Part shown: positions 46,030-57,780 of the stretch, one piece after another | How positions within the stretch are numbered: position 1 is the stretch's first letter | Layout: each line of letters begins with the position of its first letter | Assembly (NCBI GenBank): GCA_951213105.1 | Contig: OX578136.1 | Coordinates: 153,491,178 to 153,555,177, forward strand | Reading direction: 5' to 3' | Length of the DNA stretch: 64,000 bases | From: Amaurobius ferox | Lineage: Eukaryota > Arthropoda > Arachnida > Araneae > Amaurobiidae | Made by a program: the position numbers and the translations under genes | The notes under the pieces: generated by a model | Told to the model about the DNA's origin: nothing | Databases searched by the model: none | Seen by the model: the letters and a program-made list of their open reading frames with translations, nothing else

Positions 46030-46365
46030 AGGGAAGTAAAGCGAGAGAAAATAGACGATCAAGGTAATATGAACTTGAGAAGCAAATAAATAAAATACAG
46101 AGTATATGAACTCAAATACAAAGTATATAAATTTCCGTTTTTTTTTTGTTGTTGTTTTATTCTGAACGTTGAGTTAATATACGTGCGCCTGCCACAAACA
46201 ATTTTCGGAAATTCTAAATATATTTTTAACCAATAGGGGGGAGGGTGACTATGTGGATGTACAAGTTCAAATCGCTTGAACTGCATTTAATAATTAAATT
46301 ATTAACGTAACTGTATGTTTCCTTAGCCACTTAATAAAATAGCCTGGTGGTTGTTAGCACGTGGT
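46030..46365. other. Intergenic, no gene seen
   Basis: AT-rich sequence between the hammerhead-like motif and a SINE. The short frame at 46,059-46,286 has no domain. Confidence 0.4.
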
Positions 46366-46367
46366 TA

Positions 46368-46660
46368 GCCCAGTGAGATAGCCCAGTGGTTAGCGCGCGG
46401 GGATTGCACTCGAACGACCCGATTTTGGTTCCCGACTCTGCCCAAATTGTCTCCGTGTTCACGTGGAGTACGGGCACGTTAAATATGTGGGTCTGTAAGT
46501 CCTTTCGAGAGGTTGGGGATAGGGATGGAGGGTACCCTCCCTGTAGACGCCGCTCCCACTGAGTTCCGGTCTAAATTTGGGGGCACTCTCCCGGCCGTCC
46601 AAAAAGATACCTTACGCCTTCGGGTAGGTAGGTCGGACGGTCTGAGTTGAAAAAGAAGAA
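46368..46660 (+). repeat. tRNA-derived SINE, family 1
   Basis: Head ATAGCCCAGTGGTTAGCGCG with a decayed B box (GATTTTGGTTCCC). The body CACGTGGAGTACGGGCACGT, TTAAATATGTGGGTCTGTAA, GAGTTCCGGTCTAAATTTGG and CCCGGCCGTCCAAAAAGATA follows, with the tail CTTCGGGTAGGTAGGTCGGA CGGTCTGAG. The tail has lost the GTCGAAGAAG ending (GTTGAAAAAGAAG). Confidence 0.85.
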
Positions 46661-47506
46661 ACCGCCAAACTGGATAAAAAATAATCTGCAAAGTTGCCGC
46701 ATATCTCACCGATTTTTAATTTAGCTGCGTTATGTCCATAAAAGATAAAACAAACACAACAAAAGAAACTGCTTAAACGAGTTTTTGAATCTAAATTTTG
46801 TTTCTGTCTATGTGATCATTGATCTCAGTTGAACGAAATCGCACGCATACATTGTTCGCACATGGTGTGAATGAATGTGAATAATCACAAAGCATTAAGA
46901 GAATCGGCAATTTGAAGGGGTCCTCCTTATTGACTTGAATTTAAACAATGATCGACTGTTTGAAAACGGAGTTGTTTAGGTCCTTTCTTGGATTGCAAAA
47001 GAAAAAATAATTTTAGCGGTTTTCCTCCTTTCAATATCGAAGAGCTGCTGATTTGATTTTTAATCAATTTTTCAATCAATCACTTCAACAGATCACTTCA
47101 GAGCGGCTAATCAAAATTTGATCTCAAATATATGGTCAATAAGTGGATGCATTGCTTTTACAAGAATATTCGAAATCGAACATGTGTTTGAAGAATAATA
47201 GTACGTAAAAGGTCGACATTCTTATGTATTGCATATTGACCCATTCTTCATTGATCGACTATTAAAAAAAATACCTCTTACAAATCATTTCATAAATTAC
47301 TTTCAAAGTAAAAGAAATATTAACATATCTCTAATTCAATAATATCACTCAACAGAAGTTAATTTGCTGCTGCACTCCAATTTGCACATCGAAGGAAATT
47401 TGCGCTTTTTTATACGTGTATGAGTGGCAAAAGTTAGGGATTTTAATTTACGTATACACACGAGGTGCTAAGTAAATACATTCAATGTAATTCTTTGTAA
47501 TTTATG

Positions 47507-47510
<4 letters not shown>
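46661..47510. other. Intergenic, no gene seen
   Basis: Unremarkable AT-rich sequence ending in a TA tract. Confidence 0.5.

Positions 47511-47544
<34 letters not shown>
47511..47544. repeat. (TA)n tract hosting the fold-back MITE
   Basis: TA run directly bordering the MITE at 47,545; the right flank of the MITE is TATATATT. Confidence 0.9.
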
Positions 47545-47547
<3 letters not shown>

Positions 47548-48252
47548 GGTGTCGAGTACTATCGATACTCAATTCCTCAACCGTTAGGCATAGAGATATA
47601 CTTCCAATTGCAAAAATGTTTAAAATTTTAAAATATATTATCTTAGAAACAGTTTAAATCAATAAATACATTTCTGAAAGAAATACGAAATATAAATTTT
47701 TATACGGTTCCCTAATCCTACCAATTATATTTAGGAAAATCATCCTTATACAATTTCATGAAAAATTTAAAAAAATCTTCCTTCTACGACCAAAATTCAC
47801 CGAGTTATGAAGCATTAAACTTTATGACTTAAGTCACTTTTCCAAGCATAAAAATGTCCCGTTTCAGGCAACCAACCAATCAGGGACCATATTGACAATT
47901 TCTCTAGGCAACCAACCAATCAGGGACCTTATTGACCGTTTCTCAGAACAAAAAGCGCTCCAACTTTAAACAGCTATAAGTTGGGCTATATATTGGTCGT
48001 AAAAGGACGATTTTTTTTCTTTTAATGCATAAAATTGTATGAAAATGATTTTACTAAAAATATAATTGGTAGGACCGGGAGCCTGTATAAAACTTTATAT
48101 TTCGTATTTCTTTCAGAAATGCATTTATTGATTTAAACTGTTTCTAAGATAATAGATTTTAAAATTTAAAACATTTTTGCAATTGGAAGTGTATCTCTGT
48201 GACTAACGGTTGAGGAAATAGCCAATGGGCATCGATAGTAATGGACACCCTG
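47545..48252. mobile_element. Fold-back MITE with ~250-bp terminal inverted repeats
   Basis: Ends CAGGGTGTC ... GACACCCTG, flanked by TA. The inverted arms run from about 47,545-47,810 and 47,990-48,252, matching through TTCCAATTGCAAAAATGTTT, TCTTAGAAACAGTTTAAATC, TTTCTGAAAGAAATACGAAA, TACCAATTATATTT and ATACAATTTCATGAAAA. The short centre contains a direct repeat of GGCAACCAACCAATCAGGGA (47,878 and 47,916). No transposase is encoded; a Tc1/mariner-type transposase is the likely helper, given TA use. Confidence 0.85.
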
Positions 48253-49198
48253 TATATATTCTAAGTTGAAGAGATTGTGCTTTTACGGCTTCCTTTCCAT
48301 GATTTTAAGCTCTTTTACTCTCTTATTTATGTCTTACATTTTCTGGATCAGTGGTGGTAATCCTTTGAACATTTTGTATTTTTATGGCATACCTTCGACC
48401 TTCCTTTGTTTTCTCATTTCCATCTCTTAAGCTGACTTTTTATTCGTTTTATCTTAGTACGCTTTTGTTCTGTTTTTTACTTAATCTGGTATAATTGAAG
48501 TAATCTCCTGAACATTTAGTATCTTAACGACTTAGCTTCCATTGTTTTGTTTTTTTCGGAATTCAAAATTTGATGTAATTCAATGACTTTCCTTACTTAT
48601 TTTCATCTCTGTATTATAATGGTGTTATATAATATTTTTTGGTTAATTTGTTGCTCTTTGAAATGCTACACAAACACACACACACGCGCATACACACACA
48701 CTCATGCACACACACACACATATATATAAATGAAAAATAAAAAAATAAACAAAAATTCGGAAAATGTAGAATAGAAAATAATGTTCATAAATATTTAATA
48801 TTTTAAAAATTATTTTCGCTAAAAATATGTAACTTTAGCGAGTTTGTAGCAGCAATTTAAGCCCTTTTTAATGTTGTTAGTGGCATACTCGTTTATTCAC
48901 TTCTCCCGTGACTCCCTTTTATAATAAGATTTTTCATCTATGATTCCTGTTCATCCTGTTTATCTCATATAAATTATGATTGTTCTGTCTCCAGCTCTAA
49001 TTCTTTGGATGGGTTTTAGTGGAGGTCCTTTCAACTATTTGTTCACCTCTGAATCCATGATTTATATTCTTCTCCTCCTTCTCCCGGATGCATCTCAACC
49101 TTTTTCATTCAATTTCAACTACTCGCCTTCACAGCACGTGTATATGGGGTTCCTGCCTCATGGTTCATGGTAATAATTGATTTCTTAATCATTTTTCA
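48253..49198. other. Intergenic, no gene seen
   Basis: Contains a CA-rich microsatellite at 48,668-48,725. The 65-codon frame near 48,976 has no recognisable domain. Confidence 0.5.
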
Positions 49199-50136
49199 AT
49201 TTTTACTGCCCTTATATACATAATGTATAAGGAAAGTATTATGACGGGATCGAAAATTCGAATTCGAGTTTTCGACGGGAGAACACGTTTCAAGCATCTC
49301 TGATCACGAATCGAACATTTTTGAGGTGATGTCTGTGTGTGTGTGCGTATGTGTGTGTGTGTGTGTCAGTGAGTCTGTGGAGACGATATCTCACGAACAA
49401 CTGGAGCGATTCGAATGAAATTTGATACAAATACCACAATCAGTGAATACTGGAAGCCTATTGTTTTTAAACGTAATGGAGTGTTCAGAACTCTCTAAAT
49501 TTTCGAGTGAAATTTTGAAAATCATCAAAAAATCCAAACCTTCAATAAATTTACGCAAATATACATTTCTTATGTAATTTTTCCTTAGAAAACGATTGAC
49601 ATAAACTTTAGAATGGTAGCATGAACCGTTCTCGAGATATTGCACATTTTTCAAATAAATTTATCAAAAAATTCCATAAATTAAAAAAATATTAACTGTT
49701 GAGAAACATGTTTGCTTTCCATATGTAATATCATGCGATAAATTGGGTGACATCATTCTCGTGGATCTAGCTTGTTCCATTCATGAGAAAAGATACTTTG
49801 AGTAATACTTTTGCATTTGAATGCCAATAGTCATTTATCTGCTATAAGAATAACTTATTTCTCTATTCATAACGCTTGGCGAGATTTTGACAACGAATTT
49901 GGCGGAATGTCGCCAACTTTGCGACTTTTTTAAATGTTGCCAAATTAACGAAAATCTCGCCATCTGGATAAAAAAATGACGCCAAATCTATGAAAATGAC
50001 GACTCATTGTCGAAAATTCAATATCTTGGAAAGAATATAAATATATACTATAAGAAAAACTTAATTTTTTATTGTAAAAGTATTAAATTCTTTACATTAC
50101 ATAAGGAAAGTCATGTGTTGCTCACATCAGATTTTT
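49199..50136 (+). repeat. Family B element, full length
   Basis: Hairpin end TTTTTACTGCCCTTATATAC with TATAAGGAAAGT, GT microsatellite at 49,332-49,367, and end AAGGAAAGTCATGTGTTGCT CACATCAGATTTTT. Confidence 0.9.
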
Positions 50137-50389
50137 CCCTCTATTAATGCTTGTAGTCCATGCTATGGCATTTATAGTAATTTACTACTGTCATATGTGA
50201 AACAAGCATTTGTTTGGGTAAATTAGAAGTAGATGTTCAGGCCTGATGAAGAGAGAGTCTAATCTAATTAACCTTCAAATTAAGCCAGTGTTCATTGTTT
50301 TTTTCGGCATGGTGGCCGTGGTATAACTGCTTTAGTGATTTTACTGTTTTAATGTTTCGTAATTACTTGGAATTGGTTATTATATCATA

Positions 50390-50432
<43 letters not shown>

Positions 50433-51136
50433 AAAAAAAGGTTTGAAGATCCCATGAAAGAAAAGTGAGAATCTGTAGCACAAAAATTCAAATATCTAAC
50501 AGGCTTACGAAATAAAAGTATAAATCAACAAATTCTCAAGCAAATGGAAAAAAAAATAAAAAACAAATAAATAAAATAAATATCGAATCAACAAGTCAAT
50601 GAAAAGTATTAAAATACAAAGGTATGGAATCGAAAAAAGAATAACAAACGAAATCAAGCACAAACGGTATACACGTGGACAGGGCTCTAAGCCTAAATCA
50701 TGAATTGTTCACTTCCACAAAAATCGTATTCATGCCCAAGTTTTTTGTAGAAGCAAACACAAAAATGTATGTTTCTGAAGAAATAGACAGATTAGTATAT
50801 CTATAAACTATTTCTACTTGGACGACATACATAAAAAAGAAAAATAAAAGGAAAAGTGGATACCAAAAAACAGACAGAAAAAACACACTAACCTAGTAAG
50901 CATGGGAACACAGAAAGAAGTGACAAGGGTTGCCATTCACAAAGGAATAAGATATACTGTTGCTATTCGTAAGAAATAAATAACAGTAATGCGAAAAGAC
51001 ATGTACAAGAGATAATATACCATCAAGAGGTGCAATAAAAGAAAGGCTAATGTCTAAGTGGACTCATAAATAAATATTAAAACAAGAGAAGGAAGAAGTC
51101 AGGCTAAAATTTAAAGCAATATTAAATAAATAAAAT
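50137..51136. other. Intergenic with a possible retroelement end and a TA tract
   Basis: Near 50,226-50,265 the plus strand reads AGGCCTGATGAAGAGAGAGT, similar to the CUGAUGA side of a hammerhead, but the GAAA half is not intact. A TA tract lies at 50,396-50,431. No gene seen in the rest. Confidence 0.4.
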
Positions 51137-52315
<1,179 letters not shown>

Positions 52316-52331
52316 TAGAGAGAATTCCCAG

Positions 52332-52835
<504 letters not shown>

Positions 52836-52849
52836 CCAACATGTGTAGT

Positions 52850-52960
52850 AATGTTGAAGACCCAGACCGTCCGACTCGTCCGAGGACATGAGCAACCGTT
52901 TGGACGTAATGTGAAAGAACCAGACCACCCGACTCACCCTAGGGTATGAGCAGCTGGAAT
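52850..52960. repeat. Two 57-bp hairpin modules sharing the SINE tail motif
   Basis: Two units 57 bp apart (GACCCAGACCGTCCGACTCG ... GAGCAAC and AACCAGACCACCCGACTCAC ... GAGCAGC). In reverse complement each contains GTCGG..GGTCTGG, the 3' module of SINE family 1, preceded by a CTCAT..CCC/GGG..GAG hairpin. A third copy is at 37,145-37,190. Confidence 0.7.
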
Positions 52961-53325
52961 CCTATATTTAGGAACAAAAATACTATATAAATAAGCAAAA
53001 TATAAAAAAAAATTACAAACCTATCAATAAAAATAAACATATGAAATTAAACATATGGAAAAATGTGATTAAATTTTGATACATAGATTAAAAAATGCAT
53101 GCTTAGTGGAATATCCTGAGGAATGTATATGTAAATAAAAGGTAAATAGAAAAACAGCGTATGAAAATATCAAATGAAAAATGAAAAGAAAAGATAAGCA
53201 ACATAATTGAAAAATAAGAATTTGCATCGTAAGCCTAATTAGACGCAATGACACAAAAGATAAAAAGGGGTATTGAACCAACGTAGACAATGAAAGTAGA
53301 AGTAAGAATTCAATGATCCACTTAA
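52961..53325. repeat. Dispersed repeat, copy 1 (pairs with 56,530-56,855)
   Basis: Collinear with 56,530-56,855: CCTATATTTAGGAACAAAAA, GATACATAG.TTAAAAA, TGTATATGTAAATAAA, AAATGAAAAATGAAAA, ACATAATTGAAAAATAAGA and AAGGGGTATTGAACC are all in order. It lies on the downstream side of the RT relic as read on the minus strand, so it may be that element's 3' region. Confidence 0.75.
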
Positions 53326-53949
53326 TCTATGATTGTTGCTGTGCTTCTGAGATTTATAATTTTAAAAGGTTCTGCGAATTAAATTTGTTTTGGCTTTGCA
53401 GAAATAAGTTCAGAATTAAACACTGTCAAAGATAAAAGTATTTAATCCTGAATCTAAAACAGTATAAATAATATAGAATAGAATTAAATCAATAATTTAA
53501 AATCGAAAGTGATACATCATCAACTCAAACCTCATATGTTTAAGCACACAAAGAGGTGTAAGATTTATAATAAATTTTTCTTGAGGTAGCCAAAGCTGGA
53601 ATGAATGCAGAAAACAACTGATATGAATTGAACATAAATCAGTTGAAATGATAACTTAATAATACTAATTAGTAACTATTACATGGAGAATTGAAAAAGT
53701 TGAAAATATCTTAGAAGTAAATGAAATTGTGAAGAAATGAGTAGTTGATGAATTGCATGAGAAAATAGTGTATACAATAAGATTGAATAGTAAATAAAAC
53801 GTATCTGAAATAATAAATCAGTATAACATTTAAATTATGTTATATGCTTGAAATTATTAATAACAATAGTGATAAAAAATCAGGGTGGTTATAAATCTTA
53901 TTGATATGTTTTAAATTACTAATGTGTAGATAACAATATTTTTAATTTT
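53326..53949. other. AT-rich relic sequence, nothing further recognised
   Basis: Probably the degraded end of the RT-bearing element on the minus strand. No motif could be read. Confidence 0.4.
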
Positions 53950-55190
53950 GAAATCTATCTATTTTTAAAAGCTTATTTACTATGTTACGAAATAATTGAA
54001 TACAGGTACATGAATGAAATGAAAGCAGCTTATGGATATGAAAGTTTTTGTGATCTTTTTCATAAGTTGGTAATTAGTTTATTATGGGGTTTTACACTTA
54101 AATTTAAATCAAAATAATTAACATTATTACTAGCATTTGGCTTGTTTGCTATTAATTCTGGGTTTGTTGGGTAATGATCAATATTTATAGTATAGTTATC
54201 GACTGTAGTACTGATGCAAATTAAATAACAAATCTATAAATTAACTAATCCCTAGATATAAATTGACGTTCATCATGATATTTGTATTAGCTAAAATACT
54301 GCTAGTGCATCAACCCTTGTGGTACTTTTGAATTTTGTAAATACATATTATTATCCAGAAATAAATAATTATTTAGTAATACAAAATGTAGTAATATTAA
54401 TAAATTGACTTCTAAATTCTCAAAATTAGGCATAATATAATCATTATTTAAAGATATATAAACGTTTTATAAAACTTTAATATCAATGTTATTAACCACA
54501 TCTTCCGAGTCAAAAATTCTGAATCCAAAATTGTGGTGAAGCCTACTAATATTATTAATTAAATCAGAACTTTACAAAATAGGTTTAAAATGTGATTGCC
54601 TTTTAAGTAATCATGAGAAACATAAAATTGTTCATAAATAATTATATAACTATTAGATGGTTTATCAATGTAAGTGATGAAACAATTTTGCTGAAGTTCC
54701 TTAATTGCTATAGTTAGTGTTTTCAATTATAATTTGGCTTCAAAAACTTTATATAAATAATAACGTTTTTAACAATATTTAAAATGAAATACTTCCACTA
54801 ATGCTGGTGGCAAGTTCTGGTTTCAGTGGATATAGATCTTTAATTGATATTTTGAAGCAGTTAGCAGTAGGCTGCAAGCTACTTCAAAATGTTTCAAATA
54901 TGAATAGACTAAATTGTATAGAAATTTTTTTAAGTCGAAATATAAAAAGCGGAGAAAAAATTTAGTATTGTATCAAATTTGTATAGAGAATTTATTACCT
55001 TTAGACATGATATTTCTGAGTATATAATATTTAACAATAATGAAACCGCCAGTAATAATATATCCATGCGTTATAATTACATATTGTGAATAAACCGTAC
55101 CATTACATATACATAAATTTTGAATGTTTGAATGTAAATATTTAGAGATATAATTGTGATTGAATATTAACCTACTAATTCGCAAATTGT
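53950..55190 (-). pseudogene. Degenerate reverse transcriptase of a GIY-YIG-type retroelement
   Basis: Read 5' to 3' on the minus strand, motif islands occur in the correct order in several frames. IITGGFIIVKYYILRNIMSK then G near 55,050-54,997 corresponds to the TGD...LR..L.KGPK.R block before the RT. KELQQNCFITYIDKPSNSYI near 54,700-54,600 corresponds to P.DKASNN.V. VPQG (54,314-54,325) is the RT motif before the catalytic site. DHYPTNPELIANKPNASNN then NYFDLNLSV and, after a frameshift, EKDHKNFHI (54,180-54,030) correspond to the YP..LEL...FLDL...YDKRDDF.F.I block downstream of the catalytic site. The catalytic YxDD is not readable. Many stops and frameshifts are present, so this is an old relic. 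The class is Penelope-like or a related GIY-YIG element; assignment is by motif memory. Confidence 0.6.
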
Positions 55191-55679
55191 ACTTCTATGC
55201 GTTTCGAATATGAATATATTTGATAGAAAACAGCTGTTTATGTCTATAAAAATTGTCGTTAAATTCAACAGCATTTAGAATGATATGTTTATAGCAGATA
55301 ACACAATATAAATTTAAATGTGACTTATTAGGTATTTTATTAAGCATACAGTTTAAGTAATTAGCGCATGCAATTAGTAAGTCAAAAACATATGCTTGAA
55401 ATGGTCATTATTAAATTTTAATTTTAAAAAGTTAATATAAACAATATATAAACTTTTATAATATAAACTTTTTAACAAAAAATATTCAAGTTGCAAATGG
55501 GAGGAAATGAAATTTTTTATTATAGTTATAATGTAAATTTTTAGTGTTAAGCTAAGTGTTAATCCTTTGTCAAGCATAGTTTTTTTTAAGTAGATAATTT
55601 TAAATACAAGAACAGAAGTTTATAAATGAAAAAGTTATTAGAGTTGACATCAACATTAATTTTAACTACATTACTTTGG
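55191..55679. other. AT-rich relic between the RT and GIY-YIG islands
   Basis: No motif recognised on either strand; the composition matches the neighbouring relic. Confidence 0.4.
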
Positions 55680-56000
55680 TTATATACTTGATTTAATCCA
55701 TATAGGTAAAACCTTTGATGCTTTTTTAACATAACAATTTTCAAAGAATAATTTAGCAGTTATATCAATTTTAATGTTTATGTATTTATGAATAAAAATA
55801 TTATCAAAGACATAAATGGTAAAATGTTTATATTCATATTTATTACAAAATGGAAGATAATAATTAGCATTCTTAGAGAATTTCTTAATATGCACCCTAT
55901 GAACATTCATTCTTATAAAAAGGGGTTACTAGTTTGTCCAATATAAGATAAATTGCTTATATTACAGGAAGTTTTCATATCACATATAAAATTATGTGTA
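55680..56000 (-). pseudogene. GIY-YIG endonuclease relic
   Basis: The minus strand reads MKTSCNISNLSYIGQTSNPF, where LSYIGQT is the second half of the GIY-YIG signature. After a frameshift it continues MNVHRVHIKKF, fitting the R...H segment, then KHFTIYVFDNIFIHKYINIK and AKLFFENCY, fitting the region holding the catalytic Glu. The first GIY half is degraded. Its LSYIGQTSN core is shared by every unit of the 104-bp satellite at 56.9-57.4 kb. It probably comes from the same kind of retroelement as the RT relic. Confidence 0.6.
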
Positions 56001-56529
56001 AATAAAATATAACAGAATTTAAGACGGTTCAGAATTTTCTATGTCATCGTATTGTTGGTTCAAATTCTGTCAAAATTTTGCCAATCAAAGGCAAAAAAAT
56101 GTTGTAAAATATCTGAAAAATTTTATGAAAAGAAACTCACGTACGATTTTAAAAAATAAATGTATTATGCGTCATGGAAATAATTGTATTACGCAGGCCC
56201 CGCTCTTTAATTTGATATGTACTTCGTATTTTGAATAGTCGATCAGAGAAGATATCAAAATACCAGTAAAAAAGCTATTATAACTGCTATAAAAATAAAT
56301 CCATTATTTCTGCCCGTCTGCGTCACTTTACCTACAATTTGGCAACTTTGACGATAAATTTGGCTCACGATCTCCAAATTTGTGACTTTTGACCGCCAAG
56401 CAAACGGTATTTCAATATCTCTTAAAATTAAATTTTATTTCTTTGATAAACCCCGTCGCTTTGTGCGAATCAATAATTTAATATTCTTGATTACAAATAT
56501 TATAAATAACACGTATGTGCAGTAATGTG
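56001..56529. other. AT-rich, nothing recognised
   Basis: No gene or repeat identified. The plus-strand frame at 56,041-56,238 is featureless. Confidence 0.4.
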
Positions 56530-56855
56530 TATCAACCTCATATTTAGGAACAAGAATGCTATATAGATAAGTAAGATATAAAAACAATTTTGAATACACA
56601 GTACTTATGAATCATGAAGAACAAATGTAGTTAAATTCTGATACATAGCTTAAAAATAAATGAATAATGGGATATCATGAAAAATACATATGTAAATAAA
56701 TATAAATAGAAGTGTATGAAAATAACAAATGAAAAATGAAAATGAAAAGATAAATAACATAATTGAAAAATAAGAGTTTGCATCCTGAACAATTAGTCGT
56801 AAGGACATAAAGGACAATAAGGGGTATTGAACCGCAGTAAAAAATGAAAGAAGTA
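56530..56855. repeat. Dispersed repeat, copy 2 (pairs with 52,961-53,325)
   Basis: Shares CTCATATTTAGGAACAAGAA, GATACATAGCTTAAAAATAA and AAGGGGTATTGAACCGCAGT, among others, with copy 1. It lies on the downstream side (minus strand) of the GIY-YIG satellite. Confidence 0.75.
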
Positions 56856-56878
56856 ATAAAGTTTACATATTCATTGTA

Positions 56879-57445
56879 CAGGTACGCCTTATTAAGGGAT
56901 CTAGGAGATCTTTAAGAAATTGAGTTACTAGTTTATCCAATATAAGATAAACTACGTATATCACAGAGAATTTTCATATAAACAGGCACGCCTTATTAAG
57001 GTGTCTAGGGGGTCTTCAAGAAATTGAGTTACTAGTTTGTCCCATATAAGATAAATTACATATGTCACAGAGGGTTTTCATATATACAGGCATGCCTTAT
57101 TAAGGTGTCTAGGGGGTCTTCAAGAAATTGAGTTACTAGTTTGTCCAATATAAGATAAACTACGTATATCACAGAGGGTTTTCATATATACAGGCACGCC
57201 TTATTAATGGGTCTAGGGGGTCTTCAAGAAATTGAGTTACTAGTTTGTCCAATATAAGATAAACTACGTATATCACAGAGAGTTTTCATATGTACAGGCA
57301 CGCCATATTAAGGGGTCTAGGGGGTCTTCAAGAAATTGCGTTACTAGTTTGTTCAATATAAAATAAACTACGTATATTACAGAGAATTTTCATATATACA
57401 GGCACGCCTCATTAAGTGGGTCTAGGGGTTCTTTAGCAAATTGCG
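56879..57445 (-). repeat. 104-bp tandem repeat encoding a GIY-YIG core
   Basis: Unit starts (CAGGCACGCC or one-base variants) at 56,879, 56,983, 57,087, 57,191, 57,295 and 57,399 give five exact 104-bp periods and a partial sixth. On the minus strand each unit reads MKTLCDIRSLSYIGQTSN, then SIS and a stop or RPPR, then NKACL or a variant. That is the same peptide core as the GIY-YIG relic at 55.9 kb. Because 104 is not a multiple of three, the frame is not continuous between units, so it is a satellite and not a repeat protein. Confidence 0.85.
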
Positions 57446-57612
57446 TATTGTTAGAGGGTCGTATAGCAATTAAGTATTGGTCGCGAGAGTATTCGACTAT
57501 TTTAAAAGTGCAAGTGGAATGATGAGACGTATACGTAACGTTATGTAAGCCGTCTTATAAGGGACTCAACATTTAATAATATATAGACATACAATGTATA
57601 AGCATTGACTGT

Positions 57613-57690
57613 ACCTACCGATGAAGTAAATCTTGATCTGCTGAAAACACGAGACTGATGCAGACGATGAACAGACGCGCTCCTTATATA
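57613..57690 (-). promoter_or_regulatory. Candidate TATA-Inr promoter with a short first exon
   Basis: On the minus strand, TATATAAGGA (57,681-57,690) is followed 34 bases on by the arthropod-type initiator TCAGTC (A at 57,656) and then by a good 5' splice site CGGTAGGTAC (GT at 57,618-57,617). The surrounding sequence is GC-richer than the window, with GAGGGCCCT twice just upstream. It could be a host gene promoter or an LTR; the sequence ACCCTCTAACA near 57,452 would fit an LTR end. No downstream exon was found. Confidence 0.4.
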
Positions 57691-57780
57691 CGGAACCCTT
57701 AATTCTTTCCGCAGACACTGACTACTTCCTAAATGAGGGCCCTCCTCCTCTAAACAGGGCCCTCGGGTGATGATGACCAC

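Noticed and set aside
48976..49173. 65-codon hydrophobic frame
   Set aside because: No domain, no neighbouring exon signals, AT-rich random-frame character.
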